From Candidatus Roizmanbacteria bacterium CG09_land_8_20_14_0_10_41_9 (GTDB lineage Bacteria > Patescibacteriota > Microgenomatia > UBA1406 > GWC2-37-13), in NCBI GenBank assembly GCA_002774185.1, contig PEZG01000068.1, positions 1 to 8,799 of the forward strand: 8,799 nt of DNA, in the 5' to 3' direction. Positions 1-6,791 of this stretch are shown here, piece after piece; position 1 is the stretch's first letter, and each line of letters opens with the position of its first letter. The notes beneath the pieces were generated by a model. The model worked only from the letters and a program-made list of their open reading frames with translations. It searched no databases and was not told where the DNA came from. A program made the translations under genes and the position numbers.

Positions 1-280
1 AATTTTTAAGGACACCCAAAAAAATATTATCTACTTCAGAAAAGCTTCTGTTGCAGATCGAACATATTCCAAAGATGAGGCCCCAACAATTCATCTATTG
101 TCTAAAGGAGACACCATCGATATGAAGCTAATGGGACAGTATACATTTAAAGAGGCATTCGACACCTTCTCCCATGTTGTTGCCATGAAACCCAAATTTT
201 TCCTTGCATACGCAGTTCTCTTGATCGTGTCGACGGGAATTACAATTTTTCTGCTCAGGGGATCTCAATTCACCTCATAG
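1..280 (+). CDS. C-terminal fragment of an unknown protein with a tail membrane segment
   Basis: The reading frame is open from base 2 to the TAG at 278-280, giving the last 92 residues of a protein that starts left of the window. The first two thirds are hydrophilic and mixed in charge. Near the end, after a KPKF motif, about 20 hydrophobic residues (FFLAYAVLLIVSTGITIFLL) form one probable membrane helix, followed by a short RGSQFTS tail. This suggests a C-tail anchor or the last helix of a membrane protein. A TTG at 98 could serve as a start for a 60-residue protein, but the frame upstream is clean, so a continuing gene is more likely. I do not recognise the family. Its last 16 bp overlap the 3' end of the opposing gene, and a terminator-like hairpin follows at 289-319. 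The glycan context hints at an envelope role, but that is inference only. Confidence 0.6.
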   Translation, partial: IFKDTQKNIIYFRKASVADRTYSKDEAPTIHLLSKGDTIDMKLMGQYTFKEAFDTFSHVVAMKPKFFLAYAVLLIVSTGITIFLLRGSQFTS

Positions 281-1950
281 ATTGCTGCGGAACTATTTTT
301 GAATAGTCTCCGTATTTTTCTATTCTTGCAAGATAATAACTTCACCATGCTGGGATGTTTTACGGTTTCATAAATATAATCGACTTCATCCAACATTGAG
401 CAATCCTGACGTTTCAATTTCTCCAAACGGCTTTTATAATCTATTCCCGTCAACCGCAACTGGAGAATATTGGCCAAATAGGTCGGGTGACCGGAAAACG
501 CAGAAACGTAGGAAGTATCCTCGTACGCATAAAGAGGATTGGGACCGGGAAATTGTTTTATGGAGAGATCATACAAAGGAGCAACAACAACTCCGGCTGG
601 CTGCTTTTTTAAAAACGCCAATGCCTCAATTTCATCTTTTGGAAGATATGCGGAACCGGGAAATGAACCATAATGCTTCATAACGTCCACGCTGTTTGGC
701 ACGGATAGAATAACCATAAGAGAAATTAAAATTATCCTTACCCAGGATTTCTTTTCAAAGATTTTTTGTGCAAGCTGAGCCGTTAATAGAGAGGAAAGGA
801 AAATCGCATAATAAAAAAATTGGATTACGTTCCACCATTCGGCTTTTTGAACTAAAGTAGCAGTCAGGACGATGGAAAGAATGATTACCGCAAGGATGTA
901 ACGATTGAATTTGTCAATTGCACCCGTTACGGTTCCGACAATCCCATACAGTAATCCAAAAAAGCTTACACCCAAATAGAAAAATAGAAAAATTGTTAGA
1001 TTGAAAAGTTCAATCGAAATAAGTCTCGGACCTATTCCCTTTGTTAATAAATAATAACGGGCATCCGTAATCTGTCTCATATAAAAAAGCGAGGGTTCCT
1101 CAGTGATCGTATGGATCAGCGCGAAAGGTGAAAATGCGAAGATGGAGCCCGACTTCATGGATGAAAAGGGATCGTAAAACAAGAAAACAGAAAACAGAAC
1201 AGAGAGTGAGAGAATTGCGGAATACACAATCAGTTCTTTAGGTTTTTTCAGGGATTTTGAAAAAATGAATATGCTGGTTAAAAAAATTCCCAACACTCCT
1301 CCGTAAAACTTCAGGCCTATATTGATAAAATTCAGAATTCCCAACCAAACAACGGTTTTTGTGTCCAAGTGGTTTTTTTTGACAATAATAAGAATAAGTA
1401 AAAGGATCAAAAGAGACATCGCAAATGGCGGATTGGACATCGTATGAACGGATAGAGTCGCAAGAATCCCGGAAGACCCCCACAGTGTCCCATTGTGGTA
1501 AAGATTAAGAATGTAGGAAAATGAGTTTGAAAAATATGCAAAAAACAATACGAAAGCGATAAAGGATGGGGAATTTTTTATCTTGCGGGCCAACGAGATC
1601 AGGAGGGAAGTAAAAACGATAAACCAGACAAGAGGAAAAATTTTAAAATACGTTACCAGCGCTGGGATCCCAACTTTTGAGAGGAAAAAAACAAACCAGT
1701 CAAACAGAAAATTATAACCAGTCAACAATCTACCTGAATATGTCGGAGCAATAAAGGGAAAAGAGTTAAAAGAGGTATTTGCTATTGCAAGGTGCCATAT
1801 TGCATCATGCCCGTGAACCCCCCAAAAAAAAATTCCGCATTCCTTATGAAAACAATAATAACTACCGCTGCGAAGGATAATAACCATATAGAGGATGAAA
1901 GCAGGGACAATGATCAGAGCCAAAAAGGGATGTTTTCTAAGGTAAGACAT
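265..1950 (-). CDS. GT-C-like polytopic membrane protein with an HGHD..WH loop motif
   Basis: A 561-residue protein from the chosen ATG at 1950. TM1 is at about residues 8-26. It is followed by an exposed loop with W-GVHGHDAIWHL (HGHD at 46-49, WH at 52-53), the place where GT-C enzymes usually carry their catalytic acidic residue. About ten further membrane helices run to about residue 416, and a soluble C-terminal domain of about 140 residues follows (YLPKDEIEALAFLKK...). This plan fits GT-C transferases that use polyprenyl-phosphate sugars on the outer face, or the related PTPS-related/DUF2298-type membrane proteins; I cannot separate these by eye. A longer reading starts at GTG 2022, whose GTGA overlaps the upstream gene's stop, adding a basic 24-residue extension. 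I prefer 1950 because a TATAAT box ends 7 nt before it; ATG 1953 is adjacent. No Shine-Dalgarno site precedes any of them. It is co-directional with the upstream DQGRD gene. The 3' end overlaps the convergent gene by 16 bp. Confidence 0.75.
   Translation of the reverse strand: MSYLRKHPFLALIIVPAFILYMVIILRSGSYYCFHKECGIFFWGVHGHDAIWHLAIANTSFNSFPFIAPTYSGRLLTGYNFLFDWFVFFLSKVGIPALVTYFKIFPLVWFIVFTSLLISLARKIKNSPSFIAFVLFFAYFSNSFSYILNLYHNGTLWGSSGILATLSVHTMSNPPFAMSLLILLLILIIVKKNHLDTKTVVWLGILNFINIGLKFYGGVLGIFLTSIFIFSKSLKKPKELIVYSAILSLSVLFSVFLFYDPFSSMKSGSIFAFSPFALIHTITEEPSLFYMRQITDARYYLLTKGIGPRLISIELFNLTIFLFFYLGVSFFGLLYGIVGTVTGAIDKFNRYILAVIILSIVLTATLVQKAEWWNVIQFFYYAIFLSSLLTAQLAQKIFEKKSWVRIILISLMVILSVPNSVDVMKHYGSFPGSAYLPKDEIEALAFLKKQPAGVVVAPLYDLSIKQFPGPNPLYAYEDTSYVSAFSGHPTYLANILQLRLTGIDYKSRLEKLKRQDCSMLDEVDYIYETVKHPSMVKLLSCKNRKIRRLFKNSSAAIYEVN
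289..319 (+). terminator. Probable intrinsic terminator of the left-edge gene
   Basis: Nine bases after the TAG at 278-280 there is a hairpin. The arm GGAACTATT (289-297) pairs with AATAGT (302-307) and, past a bulged C, with TCC (309-311); the loop is TTTG. It is followed by GTATTTTT (312-319), a short U-run in the transcript. The stem is moderately stable with a low-GC core. The element lies inside the C-terminal coding region of the opposing gene, so its sequence is constrained on both strands. Confidence 0.4.
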
Positions 1951-1957
1951 CATAAAA

Positions 1958-1963
1958 ATTATA
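1958..1963 (-). promoter_or_regulatory. TATAAT -10 box just before the HGHD protein gene
   Basis: On the minus strand a perfect TATAAT lies 4 nt before ATG 1953 and 7 nt before ATG 1950. With the usual 6-7 nt from -10 box to transcript start, the mRNA would begin at or next to the start codon, giving a leaderless message. No clear -35 or TGn extension is visible. The region is AT-rich, so a chance match is possible. Confidence 0.35.
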
Positions 1964-2018
1964 TACTTCTGATTGGTGAAATTGTGAAAACATTTTTTGC
2001 GATGCAACAAAATCGTTT

Positions 2019-3425
2019 TCACAATTTGAATATTCTAACATCTTGCTCTTTATAAAGGATCTTGCATCCTTTTGCTGCGCAGTCCTTCTGGAAACAAACT
2101 ATGTATTTATCTCTATCATTGGGATCAAGACGGATATCATAGGTATCAAGAAGTAGGTACTCTATTCCCCGCCTGTCATCTAGATGAGGAAACACCGAGA
2201 GATCTAAAGCCTTATTACCGGTGGGCTGGTTTTGCGCGATAATTCGAGCGAACTCTTTTTGTTTCGAAATTGAATAGGGAGAAGTTTTGAGGGTTGAAAA
2301 ATAAGAGGATGCGTTTACATAGGAAAAAATCATTAAAAAAAAGGTTGTTAAAAAAAGTGCATATCTGGATTTTAAGGCAAAGGAATTTAAACTTATGGCC
2401 GATCCTAAATAAAAATACAGGAAAAAACAGGCAAGGTAGTAATCAAAATCCCGCTTAAAAATGAAGAAAGTAATGAGAAAGAAGATATAGATCAATGAAA
2501 GGAGTCGCCCGATGAAGCGTTTGCTTTTAAAAAGAACCACGAGAGGAATCGTATAAGCGATGAATCCCAATAACGCTTTAATGCTCGTGGGAAAAGGAGT
2601 GTTCGGGAATAGGTAAAACTCAAATATTTTGGTAAAAATTGGAGTGAATGAAAACATTTCACTTTTACTATTCCTAAGAAATGTTCCAATGACTCCCCCG
2701 AATGTCCGGGAAAGTATAAAGGTATGCCTTATGTCAAATGCTAAGAAGGGTGCGAAAGAAAGCAGTATTCCCGCAACCATCCATCTCCTGTTTTTCTGAA
2801 GGAACCAAATAATACCCGTATATAAAAAAAGCATTCCATAATGCACCTGAAAAACCAAACCCGATAGGATTCCAAAAAGAAGCGCGGTTTTTTTTGTCTT
2901 TCCGATGCGACTCCTGTATCGTAAAAAAACAGAAAATATGATAAACGAAAGCAGGTATCCTAAATTAAGATTCCAAATAAATCGCGAATAGTAGATTGAG
3001 AATCCTGAAAAAACAACAAGGATTAAAAAAATCGCTTTTTCTCTATCGATAAGATCTTTTACGCCCAAGAGAAACATTAAACCGACCATAAACAAGATTG
3101 GGAAAACCACCGTGATAAACAACGGGTCCTTGCTTATAAGAAAAAAAGGGAGAAGAAAATAATAATAGGAGGGACCAAAATAAAAACTTCCCAACCTAGA
3201 ATTGAAAGAGGTTGACGGACCGATAAGGGGGATTTTTCTTGTTTCAAGGCTCGTGTTTAACACCAGAAGGTCCCTGCCCTGGTCATTGATGAAGAATGCG
3301 GTTTTATCCAGATGCGCGAACCGTGTAACCACTGCTGCAAGCAGGATGACTGCAAAAAGGATAGGGTATATATTCCGCCTGAATTTTTTTATAATATAGT
3401 TCATGGCCGAAAAACTTGCAGTCAT
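2019..3425 (-). CDS. GT-C glycosyltransferase, DQGRD type (PMT/ArnT-like)
   Basis: A 468-residue polytopic membrane protein. TM1 (about residues 19-35) is followed by the outer loop FFINDQGRD (DQGRD 48-52) and LIGPST (67-72), then GSFYFGPSYYYFLLP. This is the catalytic-loop signature of PMT_2/RgtA-like GT-C enzymes, which take sugars from polyprenyl phosphates outside the membrane. Further family-like motifs are YSRFIWNLN (146-154), FQVHYG (192-197) and FDIRHTF (230-236). About 10 helices precede a roughly 90-residue soluble tail. It is a paralogue of the genes at 5283 and 6754, but where they have FHG it has YFG, with a few extra residues before it. The ATG at 3425 is chosen because an extended -10 (TGCTATAAT) lies 17 nt upstream; ATG 3404 (461 residues) is the alternative and shares a CATG with the divergent gene's ATG at 3403. 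Donor and acceptor are unknown. It ends with TGA immediately at the GTG that could start the next gene. Confidence 0.85.
   Translation of the reverse strand: MTASFSAMNYIIKKFRRNIYPILFAVILLAAVVTRFAHLDKTAFFINDQGRDLLVLNTSLETRKIPLIGPSTSFNSRLGSFYFGPSYYYFLLPFFLISKDPLFITVVFPILFMVGLMFLLGVKDLIDREKAIFLILVVFSGFSIYYSRFIWNLNLGYLLSFIIFSVFLRYRSRIGKTKKTALLFGILSGLVFQVHYGMLFLYTGIIWFLQKNRRWMVAGILLSFAPFLAFDIRHTFILSRTFGGVIGTFLRNSKSEMFSFTPIFTKIFEFYLFPNTPFPTSIKALLGFIAYTIPLVVLFKSKRFIGRLLSLIYIFFLITFFIFKRDFDYYLACFFLYFYLGSAISLNSFALKSRYALFLTTFFLMIFSYVNASSYFSTLKTSPYSISKQKEFARIIAQNQPTGNKALDLSVFPHLDDRRGIEYLLLDTYDIRLDPNDRDKYIVCFQKDCAAKGCKILYKEQDVRIFKL
3390..3395 (+). promoter_or_regulatory. TATAAT -10 box of the GT2 gene
   Basis: A perfect TATAAT ends 7 nt before the ATG at 3403, with no Shine-Dalgarno site between, so transcription would start at about the start codon (leaderless). 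It is preceded by a seven-T run. It sits within the N-terminal codons of the divergent gene on the minus strand. No convincing -35 is visible. Confidence 0.5.
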
Positions 3426-4236
3426 AACCGTACTCTATGAGAATTATAGCATTCTCAAAGACCTTTTCAGCTCACTTGAAAACCAGACTGATTCTGCTTT
3501 CTCCGTTTTTATGTCGGATTTAAGCAAAAATAAAAACCCTATCTCCCTTCCTTCCTTTGCATCCATTCAAGATGGGTTAAATAAAGGATACGCCTATGGT
3601 ATCAACATGGGGATTAAAAGAGCCCTTGAAGAAGGATATGAGTTTTTCTGTGTTGTGAATAATGACACGGTTTTGTCTCCGGATTTCATTGAGAGTATGA
3701 AACTATCCCTGAATAAAAATAGGTCTTCTATTATCGGCGGGAAAATATACTATGCAAAGGGTTATGAATACCACAAGGGAACCTATAAGGATGAAGAATT
3801 GGGACATGTCCTCTGGTATGCGGGCGGAAGCGTAGACTGGAATCATGCATTGACTCCGCACCGAGGCGTGGATGAAGTTGATGCTGGTCAATATGACCGA
3901 TTTGAAAAAACCGGTTTTGTGAATGGGTGCCTGATGGGTTTTGACCGGTCGGTCGTTGAAAAAATCGGCTTATGGGATGAATCATATTTCTTATATTTTG
4001 AGGATGCAGACTATTGCGAGAGAGCAAAGCGAAAAGGAATACCGCTTTACTATGATCCAGCAATCGTGATGTATCACAAGAATGCTCAATCAACCGGCGG
4101 ATCCGGATCGAAAATGCATAGGCATTATCAAAGAAAGGGCAGACTCATGTTTGGTTTGAAGTATGCTCCTTTAAGAACGAAGCTTCATCTCCTTGTCAAC
4201 TTTATCCGCGACCAAATCACAGGTACTGCCAAGTAG
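3403..4236 (+). CDS. Family 2 glycosyltransferase, rhamnosyltransferase (WbbL)-like
   Basis: A 277-residue soluble GT-A enzyme expected to transfer a sugar from a nucleotide donor at the cytoplasmic face. Family features in order: the first beta strand AVITVLYEN (6-14); NKGYAYGINMGI (60-71), the usual N-G-A-G-N-G nucleotide-binding stretch; VVNND (84-88), serving as the DXD metal site; GCLMGFDRSVVEKIGLWDE (175-193); FEDADYC (199-205) with the E-D pair of the catalytic-base region; and a conserved YHKNAQS (224-230). Length fits the family, which includes dTDP-rhamnose transferases of O-antigen and cell-wall pathways, but the donor cannot be read from this. There is no transmembrane segment, though the hydrophobic/basic tail (LHLLVNFIR) may touch the membrane. 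It starts at ATG 3403, which shares a CATG with the internal ATG 3404 of the divergent gene. It ends 52 bp inside the convergent gene's 3' coding region. Confidence 0.92.
   Translation: MAEKLAVITVLYENYSILKDLFSSLENQTDSAFSVFMSDLSKNKNPISLPSFASIQDGLNKGYAYGINMGIKRALEEGYEFFCVVNNDTVLSPDFIESMKLSLNKNRSSIIGGKIYYAKGYEYHKGTYKDEELGHVLWYAGGSVDWNHALTPHRGVDEVDAGQYDRFEKTGFVNGCLMGFDRSVVEKIGLWDESYFLYFEDADYCERAKRKGIPLYYDPAIVMYHKNAQSTGGSGSKMHRHYQRKGRLMFGLKYAPLRTKLHLLVNFIRDQITGTAK
3443..3451 (-). promoter_or_regulatory. Extended -10 box (TGC TATAAT) of the DQGRD GT-C gene
   Basis: On the minus strand TGC directly precedes a perfect TATAAT at 3448-3443, the extended -10 pattern that can work with a weak -35. A CTGAAA at 3470-3465, 16 nt upstream, could be that weak -35. 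Transcription would begin near 3436, about 10 nt before ATG 3425. A weaker TAGAGT at 3437-3432 lies 6 nt before the ATG. The whole promoter lies inside the N-terminal coding region of the divergent GT2 gene. Confidence 0.4.
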
Positions 4237-5264
4237 ATTACGTTGATTATTAGGAACCAGAAAATAATCGTATCTTCTATTTGAGAACTCCATTCTCCAA
4301 TGCGAATATATGGATAATAACTCATGAGAAGCCCAATGAAAAAAATATTAAGTTTGGAGATAAGATTCGGGAAAAAAGGAATAAATACCAGTAAAGACAA
4401 AGCATACCACGCATGGAATGCCGATGTTATTTTCAGATACACAAGAACTAAACAAGCTAAAGCGAAAATTATTGTATTTATTGATTTATTGTTCTTTGAA
4501 AGGAAAACGAAAGGAGCGGTAATATATTTTATTCCTGCTGAAAACAAAAAAATAGCTCTCCCTTTTAAATTCTGGTTTTTCAAAATGAAATAACCTCCGA
4601 GAATTGACAGACATACTCCGATAAGATCGTTATGAGAGTTTATAAGTCCCTCGACAATGACTAAAGGGTGAGTGGCAAAAAATATCGCCCATTTTTTATT
4701 AAGTTTATTCAGTGCGTATACGGCAAGGAAATAGAAAAGAAAAAACATCAGTTTAAATGAAAAATAATTCAGAATGAATTTACTTCCTGCCAGAAATGAT
4801 GGGATAAGAGAAATTATCAAGAAAGTGGGACCATAGGGATACGTTCGATGAGTCCAGTGCATGAATCGGGTCCAGGCATCAGCGGGAAAATCCAGCGCGG
4901 TAAACAAATAAGGACTTTTATGATAAAAAGTCAGGATCCTTGCGTCAAAAAGATAATTGAAAAAATCATGAGATAGAAATGGGTACGACATAAGAAGTGC
5001 TATTGAAACAAGGAGAGCGATTATCATGGGATTGAATTTTTTATATCTATTCGTGAAAAACCAGTTAAATAAAAAAAGAAGAAGAATGAGAACCAGATAT
5101 AAAATCCACGATAAATCCCGTCGAAACCATCCGATGTAGATCACTTTTTCCCTGAATAATTCCCAGAACGGATGATTGAAAAAGGTAAGATTCAGATCAA
5201 CTAAGGTAAATGAGTAAAGAAAAAGAGAAATTAACGTCAGAGAGTACAAGACTAAGTAAGCCAT
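4185..5264 (-). CDS. GT87/MptB-like polyprenol-phosphate mannosyltransferase relative (GT-C)
   Basis: A 359-residue, roughly ten-helix membrane protein. The loop SHDFFNYLFD (98-107), then SPYL (117-120) and TYPYGP (141-146), fits the S-D-x-x-x-Y...D-G-R...PY...YPP/YGP signature of MptA/MptB-type alpha-mannosyltransferases and bacterial GT87 proteins. Here D100 would be the catalytic acidic residue. The second hallmark is THPLVIVEGLINSHND (198-213), matching the N-P-L-V...G-x-H-N-D motif. A third is HAWYALSLL (284-292), like the QPWYLLWL stretch near the family's C-terminus. The expected donor is a polyprenyl-phosphate sugar on the outer face; the exact sugar and acceptor are unknown. ATG 5264 is chosen because it lies just after a TGGTATGAT box and begins directly with TM1. 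ATG 5279 (five residues longer) and TTG 5288 are less likely because they lie in or upstream of the promoter box. It is divergent from the gene at 5283, 18 bp away, and its 3' end overlaps the convergent GT2 gene. Confidence 0.85.
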   Translation of the reverse strand: MAYLVLYSLTLISLFLYSFTLVDLNLTFFNHPFWELFREKVIYIGWFRRDLSWILYLVLILLLFLFNWFFTNRYKKFNPMIIALLVSIALLMSYPFLSHDFFNYLFDARILTFYHKSPYLFTALDFPADAWTRFMHWTHRTYPYGPTFLIISLIPSFLAGSKFILNYFSFKLMFFLFYFLAVYALNKLNKKWAIFFATHPLVIVEGLINSHNDLIGVCLSILGGYFILKNQNLKGRAIFLFSAGIKYITAPFVFLSKNNKSINTIIFALACLVLVYLKITSAFHAWYALSLLVFIPFFPNLISKLNIFFIGLLMSYYPYIRIGEWSSQIEDTIIFWFLIINVIYLAVPVIWSRIKLTRR

Positions 5265-5267
5265 GTT

Positions 5268-5276
5268 TGGTATAAT
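5268..5276 (+). promoter_or_regulatory. Extended -10 box (TGG TATAAT) of the DQGRD gene at 5283
   Basis: A perfect TATAAT with TGG in front, ending 6 nt before ATG 5283, predicts a leaderless mRNA. There is no Shine-Dalgarno site and no good -35 at 16-18 nt upstream, which fits an extended -10 promoter. It overlaps the opposing box; together they make the inverted repeat GGTAT-AATC-ATACC at 5269-5282. Confidence 0.6.
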
Positions 5277-5283
5277 CATACCA
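5275..5283 (-). promoter_or_regulatory. Extended -10 box of the MptB-like gene
   Basis: The minus strand reads TGG TATGAT, an extended -10 with one mismatch, ending 10 nt before ATG 5264. This predicts a leader of only 3-4 nt. It overlaps the facing -10 box of the divergent gene and that gene's first base. Confidence 0.5.
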
Positions 5284-6791
5284 TGCAAAAAAATCGTATT
5301 CTGGGGATATTTTTATTCATCATCGTCTGTATAATTTTTTTGCTTCTTCGCTCAAAACCTTTATATTACCAAACCGTTGCCTACACGTATGATCAGGGCC
5401 GAGATTTCCTGAAAGCATCGGAAATCATATTAAATAGAAAACCCACCTTTCTCGGACCCACAACCGGAATCATGGGAGTTTTCCATGGAGCCTGGTGGTA
5501 TTATGTACTCGTTATTCCCTTTATCGTATTTGGAGGGCTTCCGATAGGTTTTTATTATTTTAATTTATTGATCCATTTTGCTACATTTGTTGCCCTTTTC
5601 TTTTTTATAAGGAAATTCTTTGGTCCGGCGTTGGCATTCATCACGTCATTCCTTATCGCAATATCCCCCTATTTTATTTCCACCTCCCTATTTGTCGGAA
5701 ATAACATCATGGCTATTCCCTGCTTTTTGTTTTTTTTAATTTGTAATTTTTACCTCCTTGAGAAAAAAATAGAGAAAAAATATGCAACCGCACTTTTTTT
5801 AACAGGACTATCTCTGGGATTGGTTATGGAATTTGAGTTTCCGTTCGGATTATTTTTGATTCCGTCTTACTTTATCTTGATTTTTATTTTTGATCAGCTT
5901 AAAAAAACCGTATTGAAGCTAAAAAACGGATTGTTCTTCTTGTTGGGCCTCCTTATACCATTTGTTCCGCGTATCCTTTTTGAAGTACGGCATGATTTCC
6001 TCCAAACGCGCACGCTTCTCTCTTTTTTCTTTAAGCCCCAACTCCACAATCCAAAAGCGTATGTTAACGTATTCAAAGACAGGGTGAATCTGTTCATCGG
6101 ATACTACAAAAGCATCTTCACGAGCGACATAGTCATGCTCTTATTTACCTTGTCTATTTTAATCGCTGTTTTTCTGATTGTTCGCTATAAAGCAAAAATA
6201 TATAAATCTTTTTTGTATTTTTTACTACTTCTTGTGGGAATGTTATTTCTTTTTTCCACGCTCTATAAAGATAACTTCTGGAGTAATTACTATGAAGGAA
6301 TGCCATATGGTTTCGTCATGATAATCTTATCTATCCTTTCTTTTGAGATAAAAAAGCAAAAGAAATTGTCCTCGTATATCCCGAATGCGCTCTTAGGCGT
6401 TCTTATGATCGCAAGCATTTTCCCATTCAACGGGATATTAAATAAACCTAGGCAAGAGGGCCTTATGGTACAAACGCAGGTCGTTTCCTACCTCCAGAAT
6501 CAACTGAAGGGAAACAACTCTTATTGTGTGAAAATCTATACGCCTCCGGCAATTCCCTATACGTATGATTATTTGTTTGTTTATAATAGTCTTTCCAAGA
6601 AAATTGCCATTCCGGAAAAAGACTGGACAAACGATCAGTGTTGGACGATTATCGAACAAGATCCTTATAAATTCAGGAGAGAAAAATGGATGGAAGATAA
6701 TATTCCTCAATCGGCAACTCCTCTTTTGAAACATAAGGTAAAGGATGTAGATATCATTTTATGGAGATGTGTTTCATCAAATCGTCCCTAA
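5283..6791 (+). CDS. GT-C glycosyltransferase, DQGRD type with FHG loop (PMT/ArnT-like)
   Basis: A 502-residue membrane protein. TM1 is at about residues 6-22. The outer loop carries TYDQGRD (DQGRD 37-41), FLGPTT (56-61) and GVFHGAWWYY (65-74), the conserved first loop of PMT_2/RgtA-like enzymes, in which the acidic residue acts in sugar transfer from polyprenyl phosphate. FEVRHDF (233-239) matches FDIRHTF in the gene at 2019, marking a paralogue. About ten helices run to about residue 390. A roughly 115-residue outer domain follows, with two cysteines that could pair (in SYCVKI and DQCWTI) and a third near the end. ATG 5283 is the only sensible start: it sits 6 nt after TATAAT and is followed by a basic stretch and TM1. 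The stop TAA lies 38 bp inside the opposing gene, and an intrinsic terminator follows 6 nt later. The specific sugar and acceptor are unknown. Confidence 0.88.
   Translation: MQKNRILGIFLFIIVCIIFLLLRSKPLYYQTVAYTYDQGRDFLKASEIILNRKPTFLGPTTGIMGVFHGAWWYYVLVIPFIVFGGLPIGFYYFNLLIHFATFVALFFFIRKFFGPALAFITSFLIAISPYFISTSLFVGNNIMAIPCFLFFLICNFYLLEKKIEKKYATALFLTGLSLGLVMEFEFPFGLFLIPSYFILIFIFDQLKKTVLKLKNGLFFLLGLLIPFVPRILFEVRHDFLQTRTLLSFFFKPQLHNPKAYVNVFKDRVNLFIGYYKSIFTSDIVMLLFTLSILIAVFLIVRYKAKIYKSFLYFLLLLVGMLFLFSTLYKDNFWSNYYEGMPYGFVMIILSILSFEIKKQKKLSSYIPNALLGVLMIASIFPFNGILNKPRQEGLMVQTQVVSYLQNQLKGNNSYCVKIYTPPAIPYTYDYLFVYNSLSKKIAIPEKDWTNDQCWTIIEQDPYKFRREKWMEDNIPQSATPLLKHKVKDVDIILWRCVSSNRP

Noticed and set aside
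396..683. A 95-codon open frame on the + strand
   Set aside because: It lies fully opposite the C-terminal domain of the HGHD membrane protein; its product is low-complexity, rich in R, K and Q, with no recognisable motif or start signal.
760..850. EWWN motif in the HGHD protein, considered as the WWDYG signature of an oligosaccharyltransferase (PglB/AglB/STT3)
   Set aside because: It is WWN rather than WWDYG and sits beside membrane helices, not in a C-terminal soluble domain, and other STT3 motifs are missing.
3731..4093. A 120-codon open frame on the - strand
   Set aside because: It is antisense to the most conserved part of the GT2 gene; the product is rich in H, R and S with no family features.
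4113..4126. Small hairpin AATGC-ATAG-GCATT, considered as a terminator for the MptB-like gene on the - strand
   Set aside because: Only five pairs, about 60 bp beyond the stop, and no real T-run.
4245..4269. Inverted repeat GATTATT / AATAATC after the GT2 stop at 4236, considered as a terminator
   Set aside because: The 7-bp stem is almost all A-T with an 11-nt loop and no T-run follows; too weak to call.
6438..6734. A 98-codon open frame on the - strand
   Set aside because: It is antisense to the outer domain of the gene at 5283, with no promoter, ribosome site or motif.
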